A stretch of DNA of 11,839 nt from Firmicutes bacterium UBA3920 (lineage in GTDB: Bacteria; Bacillota; Clostridia; Caldicoprobacterales; Xylanivirgaceae): positions 1 through 11,839 of the forward strand of contig DGES01000047.1 in assembly GCA_002386065.1 (NCBI GenBank), read 5' to 3'. The notes beneath the pieces are model-generated. The model was given only the letters and a program-made list of their open reading frames with translations. It searched no databases and was not told the origin of the DNA. Below, piece by piece: positions 6,769-11,839 of this stretch. How positions within the stretch are numbered: position 1 is the stretch's first letter; each line of letters begins with the position of its first letter. The position numbers and the translations under genes were made by a program.

Positions 6769-7352
6769 TGTCTAGATTGAAAAAAAAAGGTAATATGAGA
6801 ATTTGTCTACTAGTGGGTATATTACTATGTGTTTCAATGTTTGTATATATTAACATTGGGGACTTGATAGATGGAAGTGTTATGGCGGCAGATAAAAGCC
6901 CTGAAGGTGAAATAGATATTGATGCAGAACTAGAAAAACTAGAGCAGGAAAAGCAGGAGATACTGTCTCAATATTTGCCATATTTGGATCATGTAGAACT
7001 TCTCTATACACTGGATGAATTGACTAAAGATGCTGGCGTCCATGTGGATGACATATCTTTTACTAGACCTGCAGAAGAAGATATAAATGGATATATATTC
7101 AAGTATGTGGATATCTCGCTGAGCTGCGAAGGTAAATATGGGAATCTTACAAAGCTTGTGACTAATATAAGGGAGTGCCCAGGGAATTTATATATATCGG
7201 GGATAAATATATATAAGGGGGATGCACCTGATATAGACGATGAGGAAGATGAGGGCAGCGAGGGAGAAAAGGCTGAAGACAAGGTCAGTAGTAAAAAACA
7301 GGATAAGAATTTGTTAACAGGACAGATATACATAAGGGCATATAGTTATTAG
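6768..7352 (+). CDS. pilO: PilO-like inner-membrane alignment protein
   Basis: Bitopic membrane protein of 194 residues, the expected partner of PilN. It has a basic start (MSRLKKKGNMR), one membrane helix at about 11-30, a coiled-coil segment (DAELEKLEQEKQEI, about 52-65) and a ferredoxin-like part (about 77-150) with the PilO-type pattern LDELTKDAGVHVDDISF. An acidic loop at 152-171 (DAPDIDDEEDEGSEGEKAED) interrupts the fold before a final beta strand (TGQIYIRAYSY). It starts at the TAATG junction with pilN, sharing one base, with GGGGAGG (6751-6757) 10 bases upstream. PilO proteins diverge strongly, so the name rests on topology and context. Confidence 0.83.
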   Translation: MSRLKKKGNMRICLLVGILLCVSMFVYINIGDLIDGSVMAADKSPEGEIDIDAELEKLEQEKQEILSQYLPYLDHVELLYTLDELTKDAGVHVDDISFTRPAEEDINGYIFKYVDISLSCEGKYGNLTKLVTNIRECPGNLYISGINIYKGDAPDIDDEEDEGSEGEKAEDKVSSKKQDKNLLTGQIYIRAYSY

Positions 7353-7366
7353 GAAGGAGGAATATT

Positions 7367-8824
7367 ATGTTAAATAATAAGGGGTCAACCTTGGCTACGG
7401 TAGTGATGATGTCTAGTATTCTGCTTATATTTGCCGTTGCCTTTAGTACCTCTGTAGTAGCCGATGTGAGCCAATCGGCAAAGCAGCAGAGAAATGTTGA
7501 GGCCCACTATATAGCCATGGCCGGCGCGAATGCCGTATCCCAAAAGATATTATCTATGAATGAATTAGAACGGAAAGAGTTTGGTAAATTAGCATTTCCT
7601 TTAACTTCGAATGAAACTCTATTTGAAGATGGGAGCTTTACTGTTACTATAAATGACTACCCTGATCAGATAGAGATAAAATCAATTGGAAAAGTGAGAG
7701 ATACAGAGGCTACTGTAGTACATATTCTTGAAAAGGTGGAAAGTGCTTCAACAATCGAGTTAGAAATCCCCTTTGCAATATTTGCAAAGGGCATGATTAA
7801 CTTTGGAGGAGGGAATATAAAAGGTGATATAGCTACAAAATCTAAAGCAGAAGGTGCGATTAAACTTAATTGGGGAGCAGAATTTGTAGATGCGAATTCT
7901 ATTATAGTAATTCCAGAAGGGACTGATCCAAATAAAATAATTAAAATTCCTGATTGGTGTAATGAATTTGATAATATTAAAATAGAGCAAAAAAATATTC
8001 CAGATTATCCCGAACCTGGAATACCTAGTTTTCCCAACTTCCCTTCTGGTCTTCCAGAAAAGGGAAGCATAGAATTATCTGGAGCCCCAGGGACGATGAC
8101 TATAAGTGGAGATGGATATTATGACAGAATAAGTATAGCTCATTCTGGTAAAAAGCTTATTCTCAATACGGGGGGTGCCACAACACGAATAAGGGTAGGA
8201 GAACTCAGTTTGAATGGTGGAGATAAAAATCCTGTAATAGAGATAAAAGGTGACGGGAAAGTGTATATATTCGTAGATAATCTAAAGTCCTTTAATGGTA
8301 CAGTAAAGGCACCAGATGGTGCAGAAGTGATATTTTACATTGCAAATAGTGTAGGTAATGTTGCTACACTAGGTGCAGATCTAGAGATTCAAGCATCTTT
8401 ATATTTTGGAGACAATATAGATGTAAAGATAGCAGGAAGCTGTGATATAAAAGGCGACATTGTAATGTCTCCGAGATGTTCAATTAGTATTGCAGGTGGA
8501 AGTGAAATAAATTTGGGTACTATATATGCATCTAATGCTAATATAGATTTTGGAGGTAGTGGTACTATAAATGGCAATGTAATGTTGTCTCAAGGTAAAT
8601 CAGTGAAACTTCCTGGCGGTACGGCTGTTAATGGTGTTGTATATGCTCCTAGTGCAGATATAACATTTGCTGGTAGCGGTGGAGTAATAGGTGCGGTTGT
8701 AGGAAAAGATGTGAGTTTGACGGGAGGAGCGACAGTAGAACATAATGATGATTCAGATTTAATAACGATACCTATAGAAGTTTCAGATAATCAGATAGAA
8801 TATAAAGAGGGGTATTGGAAATGA
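7367..8824 (+). CDS. PilX/GspK-like minor pilin with beta-helix-like C-terminal domain
   Basis: Prepilin-like protein of 485 residues, far larger than the neighbouring pilins. The leader MLNNKG ends in a Gly, followed by STLATVVMMSSILLIFAVAF. Mature position 5 is Thr, not Glu, as in GspK, which caps pseudopilus tips. Residues 30-62 (QQRNVEAHYIAMAGANAVSQ) fit the PilX N-terminal domain. A proline-rich stretch (212-230, seven Pro) splits the ectodomain. Residues 352-460 hold about six glycine-rich repeats of 18-21 residues, each with alternating hydrophobic residues, G-G and then h-x-G, as in NIDFGGSGTINGNVMLS and KSVKLPGGTAVNGVVYAPS. This predicts a right-handed beta-helix, like bactofilin or the domain often found after PilX-type N-termini (DUF7305, from memory, not searched). 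Probable tip subunit or adhesin. RBS AGGAGG is 6 bases upstream. Confidence 0.85.
   Translation: MLNNKGSTLATVVMMSSILLIFAVAFSTSVVADVSQSAKQQRNVEAHYIAMAGANAVSQKILSMNELERKEFGKLAFPLTSNETLFEDGSFTVTINDYPDQIEIKSIGKVRDTEATVVHILEKVESASTIELEIPFAIFAKGMINFGGGNIKGDIATKSKAEGAIKLNWGAEFVDANSIIVIPEGTDPNKIIKIPDWCNEFDNIKIEQKNIPDYPEPGIPSFPNFPSGLPEKGSIELSGAPGTMTISGDGYYDRISIAHSGKKLILNTGGATTRIRVGELSLNGGDKNPVIEIKGDGKVYIFVDNLKSFNGTVKAPDGAEVIFYIANSVGNVATLGADLEIQASLYFGDNIDVKIAGSCDIKGDIVMSPRCSISIAGGSEINLGTIYASNANIDFGGSGTINGNVMLSQGKSVKLPGGTAVNGVVYAPSADITFAGSGGVIGAVVGKDVSLTGGATVEHNDDSDLITIPIEVSDNQIEYKEGYWK
8807..8812 (+). promoter_or_regulatory. RBS deciding the PilV-like start
   Basis: GAGGGG, inside the end of the PilX-like gene, is 8 bases before the ATG at 8821 and only 2 before a TTG at 8815. 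The ATG is therefore preferred. Confidence 0.65.
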
Positions 8825-9186
8825 GAAAGGTTTTAAATTTGTTTAAAAGAAATGAGGGTATAACATTAATTGAGATCATTGTCTCTATAGCTGTTATTAG
8901 TATACTGTTAGTGTCTTTGTTGACTATTTTTTCAGGTAACCTTCAAAATGTCATGCGAGCAGGGAAAAAGACAAAATATGTATTTTCAGCTCAGGCTGAG
9001 ATAGATGAGACATTGAAAAAAATAGAAGAGGGAAAACGTCCTGTATCAGGTGGATTTTTGAAGGTAGATTTTAAGGACGCAAATGGGCAAAATTGGGTAA
9101 TGCAAGTCAACGGAGAGGTGATCAGTGCGGAGACAGGAGAAGACACCAATAAGGTAAAATTGTCCACATTCGTTCCAAGAAATTAA
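8821..9186 (+). CDS. PilV/GspI-like minor pilin (prepilin)
   Basis: Small prepilin of 121 residues. A 13-residue basic leader (MRKVLNLFKRNEG) is followed by ITLIEIIVSIAVISILLVSL. Cleavage should fall after Gly13, leaving Ile at +1 (Phe in PilA) and Glu at +5 (E18), a mature protein of about 108 residues. The sequence then passes through an amphipathic segment into a short globular part with no cysteine. The ATG shares ATGA with the stop of the PilX-like gene. An upstream TTG (8815) would add two residues but sits too close to the RBS. The TLIE helix, small size and place between PilX-like and PilW-like genes suggest the PilV/GspI slot of a minor-pilin tip complex. The exact orthologue cannot be fixed by eye. 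Confidence 0.87.
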   Translation: MRKVLNLFKRNEGITLIEIIVSIAVISILLVSLLTIFSGNLQNVMRAGKKTKYVFSAQAEIDETLKKIEEGKRPVSGGFLKVDFKDANGQNWVMQVNGEVISAETGEDTNKVKLSTFVPRN

Positions 9187-9189
9187 GGA

Positions 9190-9195
9190 AGGAGG
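9190..9195 (+). promoter_or_regulatory. Strong RBS of the PilW-like gene
   Basis: AGGAGG, within the longer run GGAAGGAGGG (9187-9196), is 9 bases before ATT at 9205 and 3 before ATT at 9199. No ATG, GTG, TTG or CTG in the reading frame lies at usable distance; the first TTG (9253) is 57 bases away. The site marks initiation near 9205. Confidence 0.8.
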
Positions 9196-9204
9196 GCGAT
9201 TACA

Positions 9205-9714
9205 ATTTTAAGATCAAGGTTTAAGGATAGAAATGGATTTACTGTAGTAGAGTTGATACTCACTGCCTCATTGATGAGTTTAGTGTTGGCAGTTTCTTTT
9301 TCCATATATTTTTTAGGGCAAGATATGTTTAATATGGGTACAGAGAAGAGCTTTGCACAGGAAAATGCTAGGATAGCCGGCGACTTTATAACGAGGGATA
9401 TACGCAGTGCCAAGGGATTGAGTGTAGATGAGAGTGTCATAAGCAGCAATAATACAGAATATTATGCCCTCTTAGTAAGCAATGGTAATTTAGTAAAGCA
9501 AGTTAAAGAAGGAGGAGCAGTAAAGTCAACAGTAAAAGTCTGTCCAATAGATCTTATTAGATTTTCGGCAAGTCCTGATGGTATGCTACATGTAGATATA
9601 GAGGCCAGTGAAAAGAAACAGAAATATGAGTTAGATTTTGATGTAAAACTGCTGAATATAAATCTGCCTGATGTGTCTAGTGATAGTGAAGTTATATATT
9701 ATAGCAAGTATTAA
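9205..9714 (+). CDS. PilW/GspJ-like minor pilin, probable ATT start
   Basis: Prepilin of 169 residues if read from ATT at 9205. The frame opens after the PilV-like stop (9184-9186) and encodes (M)LRSRFKDRNG followed by FTVVELILTASLMSLVLAV. This is a complete basic leader with Gly11, Phe at +1 and Glu at +5 (E16). No ATG, GTG, TTG or CTG exists between the upstream stop and TTG 9253. That TTG lies after the Glu5 codon and would delete the processing site. The strong RBS 9 bases before 9205 supports ATT, a rare start known for E. coli infC and pcnB. The body has the PilW/GspJ-like pattern ENARIAGDFITRDIRSAKG, then a beta-rich part with one Cys. A sequencing error turning ATG into ATT is the main alternative. 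Third minor pilin of the tip set. Confidence 0.85.
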   Translation: MLRSRFKDRNGFTVVELILTASLMSLVLAVSFSIYFLGQDMFNMGTEKSFAQENARIAGDFITRDIRSAKGLSVDESVISSNNTEYYALLVSNGNLVKQVKEGGAVKSTVKVCPIDLIRFSASPDGMLHVDIEASEKKQKYELDFDVKLLNINLPDVSSDSEVIYYSKY

Positions 9715-9772
9715 TGTATATGAACTAAAATGAAATATTTTATACAAATAACAGACAATATTCAAATCAAGA

Positions 9773-9778
9773 TATAAT
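9773..9778 (+). promoter_or_regulatory. Candidate -10 box before pilD
   Basis: A perfect TATAAT stands 18 bases before the pilD ATG, in an 82-base gap. The best -35 match is CAGACA (9752-9757), with a short 15-base spacer. If used, the transcript would have a leader of only about a dozen bases, which just holds the RBS GAGGGG (9784-9789). This could give pilD some expression independent of the pilin genes. Confidence 0.3.
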
Positions 9779-9796
9779 GCATAGAGGGGTGTATAT

Positions 9797-10555
9797 ATGG
9801 CAATTTTAGTATTTATAATTGGCACAATAATGGGAAGCTTTTTCAATGTATGCATATATCGCATACCTAGGGGGGAATCGATCTCATATCCACCATCTCA
9901 TTGTGTTGGATGCAATCATAAATTGGCAGCATTGGATTTGGTACCAATATTTAGCTATATATTCTTAAGAGGTAAATGTAGATATTGTGGCGAACGTATA
10001 TCATGGCAATATCCATTAGTAGAGCTCTTAACAGGTGGGCTATATGTAGGGCTGTATATGAAGTTTGGTATGGATATGCATCTTTTATTCTATGGGATAT
10101 TGGTATCCATACTTATAATAATTTCAGTAATAGATATGAATCATAGCATAATTCCACCTTCCCTTGTTATAATAGGGAGTGTGTGTGCTATTTTTTTTAA
10201 TATTATGGGATGGGGACGTCCATTTTTAGATGGTATATATGGTGCATTGGCAGGTGCAGGGGTTATAATACTCATGGATCTCATGGCCTTAGTATTTTTT
10301 AAAAAGCAAGGCATGGGTGGAGGCGATATGAAACTAATGGCTATGATAGGATTATTTATGGGGCTTAAATATGTGCTTTTGTCCATGCTATTTTCTATAT
10401 ATATAGGGGGAATCATATTTATAATACTTATGATTATGGGTAAGATACAAAAGACAGAATATATACCCTTTGGCCCTTTTTTATCCATAGGTACGTTGGT
10501 TAGTCTATTTGCCGGAGCCCAGATTATAGCGTGGTATTCAGCGACATTTCTTTAG
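9797..10555 (+). CDS. pilD: PilD, prepilin peptidase
   Basis: Polytopic membrane aspartyl protease (A24 family) that removes the leader after Gly from PilA and the minor prepilins. In bifunctional members it also N-methylates the new terminus. It has 252 residues, normal length. The N-terminal methylase-type domain is present: GSFFNVCIYRIPRGESI near 13-29 and two CxxC pairs (C36/C39 and C61/C64) that form the zinc site of full-length PilD. The two catalytic aspartates are D113 in VIDMNHSIIP and D177 in GMGGGDMKLM. Several hydrophobic helices follow through to the C-terminus. RBS AGAGGGG is 7 bases upstream. It closes the + strand cluster and makes the locus self-sufficient for pilin maturation. 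Confidence 0.97.
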   Translation: MAILVFIIGTIMGSFFNVCIYRIPRGESISYPPSHCVGCNHKLAALDLVPIFSYIFLRGKCRYCGERISWQYPLVELLTGGLYVGLYMKFGMDMHLLFYGILVSILIIISVIDMNHSIIPPSLVIIGSVCAIFFNIMGWGRPFLDGIYGALAGAGVIILMDLMALVFFKKQGMGGGDMKLMAMIGLFMGLKYVLLSMLFSIYIGGIIFIILMIMGKIQKTEYIPFGPFLSIGTLVSLFAGAQIIAWYSATFL

Positions 10556-10726
10556 TCTATTTAGGTGCATGTATATATTATTGTTTTATGAATAGGTTTT
10601 ATTTTAATAACATTGGAACCTTTCATAGTTTATATATTAAATTATCAATCATTATACTGCCTATTGCTTTTTATACCAGCAGAAAGGGCTCCATAAAGAT
10701 GCTCTAATCACATGTTTATAGCCAAT
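10556..10726. other. Convergent gap between pilD and the HDOD gene
   Basis: AT-rich, 171 bases, between two genes that end facing each other. A terminator would be expected. The best candidate is a weak stem AGGTTTT (10594-10600) with GGAACCT (10615-10621), including two G-U pairs in + strand RNA, a 14-base loop and only a short T run after it. No convincing terminator is seen for the - strand gene. Confidence 0.35.
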
Positions 10727-11587
10727 TTAGAAATGCAGATCATCACGGGAAAAGCTACTTTCATCGGCAATTATATCTGAAACTTCTGCTATTATACTAT
10801 CTATGTCTGTATCTATATCAAGTACATCAATGGCATAATCTGATATACTATAGGCCATACCATCAACTCCTAAACCTATTCCCATCATCATTGTAATAAC
10901 GTCGGCGATATGCGTTATACACGTCATATGGGGATCCAATGTGGCGTCTTCGGGGGAATGATGATATGCAATAGCTTCTACAAGGTCAGGGGGAAGATTC
11001 CATTTTTCCGCTATACGATAGCCAACTTGAGCATGATTGAAACCCAATATTTCCTCTTCAGCATCAAGGAAGGTTATATTTTCACTTATGACTTTATTCA
11101 CTACTTCTATATAATCATCTTCAATATAATGGCTCATTATGACCTTCCCTATGTCATGGAGAAGCCCAGCCACATATATCTCCTCAGAGTTTCCAATATT
11201 AAACTTACGTGCTATATGTCTGGCGGTTATTGCACATGTTTGAGAATGCCGCCACAGTTCGCCTTTAGCCATCTTATAGCCAGGCAATTCCCTTACCAAT
11301 ACATTGCTTACAGCTGCACTCAGAGTAATGCTGCGAATTGCACGGAAACCTAAGAGAATAGTAGCCTCACTTATTGTACTTATTCTACGTGGAAAACCAT
11401 AATAAGCGGAATTGGCTAGTCGAAGGACTCTAGCGGTTAGGCTTTGATCCCGTAAGACAACTTTTTCAATATCCTGAGGGGTTGAATCGGGATCTTCGGT
11501 AAGTGCCATAATCTCAGATACTACGCTAGGTAGTGCAGGGATATCTTCTACTTTATTTATTACTTGTTCTAACGTTAGCTTTTTCAT
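10727..11587 (-). CDS. HDOD-domain signalling protein
   Basis: Soluble protein of 286 residues made almost entirely of an HDOD domain (about 10-215), with no receiver, GGDEF or membrane segment. It opens with the usual HDOD N-terminus (PALPSVVSEIMALTEDPD) and QSLTARVLRLANSAYYGFP. The HD-type residues are unusually complete: H114, H144-D145 in GLLHDIGK, H185 in FNHAQVG, H209-H210 in YHHSPEDA and D229 in THIAD. Metal binding is therefore possible, but the GYP motif of HD-GYP phosphodiesterases is absent. HDOD proteins are regulatory modules that often influence motility, biofilm or cyclic-nucleotide signalling; the substrate or partner is unknown. The C-terminal 60 residues are acidic. RBS AAGGGAG is 6 bases before the ATG. 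Being convergent, it is not part of the pil operon, though its product may act on it. Confidence 0.93.
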   Translation of the reverse strand: MKKLTLEQVINKVEDIPALPSVVSEIMALTEDPDSTPQDIEKVVLRDQSLTARVLRLANSAYYGFPRRISTISEATILLGFRAIRSITLSAAVSNVLVRELPGYKMAKGELWRHSQTCAITARHIARKFNIGNSEEIYVAGLLHDIGKVIMSHYIEDDYIEVVNKVISENITFLDAEEEILGFNHAQVGYRIAEKWNLPPDLVEAIAYHHSPEDATLDPHMTCITHIADVITMMMGIGLGVDGMAYSISDYAIDVLDIDTDIDSIIAEVSDIIADESSFSRDDLHF

Positions 11588-11622
11588 AGGGTTCTCCCTT
11601 CAATTGTGAATTGTATAATATA

Positions 11623-11649
11623 ATTATATATTAAAAGATATATTTGCAA
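11623..11649 (-). promoter_or_regulatory. Candidate promoter of the HDOD gene
   Basis: On the - strand, TTGCAA (11644-11649) is followed 15 bases later by TATAAT (11623-11628), about 36 bases before the start codon. The -10 box is perfect; the -35 matches four of six and the spacer is short. Location suits a promoter for this single gene. Confidence 0.35.
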
Positions 11650-11766
11650 CATAGACAAACGGCACTATTTATGCAATGTTTGCTTTTTAAAACAAGATTT
11701 CTTGAGCCGTGATTATAAGATTAGATTTGTAAAAAATAATGCTTTAGCTATTTATTTAAAATTCAA

Positions 11767-11782
11767 ATTCTATATATAGAAT
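11767..11782. repeat. Perfect 16-base AT palindrome
   Basis: ATTCTATATATAGAAT is fully self-complementary. It could be an operator or a weak hairpin, but palindromes are frequent in DNA this AT-rich. Confidence 0.5.
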
Positions 11783-11839
11783 ATCATTTTAGTAAATCTA
11801 GTTCAACCTCGTTATACTTTAAATCGTGATGGGATATGC

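Larger units (their letters stand above)
11588..11839. other. AT-rich non-coding right end
   Basis: No gene is supported in these 252 bases. They contain the probable HDOD promoter, a perfect 16-base palindrome (11767-11782), and a - strand copy of TTTAAAGT (11816-11823). A 17-codon - strand frame enters from the window edge and stops at 11784. It is too short to judge, but could be the tail of a further gene. Confidence 0.5.

Noticed and set aside
8420..8746. Tandem DNA repeat in the PilX-like gene
   Set aside because: The repeated pattern is at protein level (glycine and hydrophobic positions). The nucleotide copies are too different to be a DNA repeat array.
9253..9714. TTG at 9253 as the start of the PilW-like gene
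   Set aside because: It would begin inside the membrane helix after Glu5 and remove the leader and cleavage Gly. There is no ribosome site at the right distance, while a strong one sits far upstream.
10910..11353. 147-codon + strand frame opposite the HDOD gene
   Set aside because: It is the antisense shadow of a gene with clear HDOD motifs; the translated product has no recognisable domain.
11784..11839. - strand frame entering from the right edge, ending ELDLLK then TGA
   Set aside because: Only 17 codons are visible, and an open stretch that long is expected by chance almost half the time. It could be a gene tail but cannot be claimed.

Overview
The window carries one nearly complete type IV pilus (T4P) locus from an AT-rich bacterium, followed by a convergent signalling gene. 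The coding sequences use many ATA, AGA and AGG codons and have GGAGG-type ribosome sites. The pilus set has all the inner-membrane and cytoplasmic parts, but no PilQ secretin and no PilP lipoprotein. This points to a monoderm Firmicute, most likely a member of the Clostridia. I cannot name the genus from the sequence.

Layout, left to right. Bases 1-489 are an AT-rich leader with no convincing gene. Then, all on the + strand: pilB (extension ATPase with an N-terminal MshEN domain), pilT (retraction ATPase), pilC (inner-membrane platform), pilA (major pilin, with its own leader and strong RBS), and a hairpin/terminator region at 4994-5047 that can fold in two partly exclusive ways. These are followed by pilM, pilN and pilO (alignment complex), three minor-pilin-like genes (a large PilX/GspK-like protein with a beta-helix-like C-terminus, a PilV/GspI-like pilin and a PilW/GspJ-like pilin), and pilD (prepilin peptidase). 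On the - strand, converging on pilD, is an HDOD-domain gene with its own probable promoter. The right end (11588-11839) is non-coding as far as can be seen.

How the genes work together. PilD trims PilA and the three minor prepilins at the Gly before the hydrophobic helix. The minor pilins probably prime the fibre and sit at its tip. PilC plus PilB polymerise PilA, PilT depolymerises it, and PilM-PilN-PilO couple the motor to the growing fibre. Junctions are tight: a 17-base overlap for pilT/pilC, ATGA for pilM/pilN and for the PilX-like/PilV-like pair, and TAATG for pilN/pilO. PilA is set apart by a leader and a terminator, as expected for a subunit needed in large excess.

Most notable points: (1) the PilW-like gene has no ATG/GTG/TTG start that keeps its prepilin signal, and appears to start at an ATT codon (9205) behind a strong RBS; (2) the PilX-like protein lacks the pilin Glu5 and carries a glycine-rich beta-helix-like repeat domain, suggesting a tip subunit or adhesin; (3) the pilA-pilM gap holds alternative hairpins that look like an attenuator; (4) PilB carries the two tandem 24-residue motifs of the c-di-GMP-binding MshEN fold; (5) the octamer TTTAAAGT recurs in non-coding DNA ahead of pilB and pilM. 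Beyond these I see no CRISPR array, insertion sequence, tRNA or rRNA.
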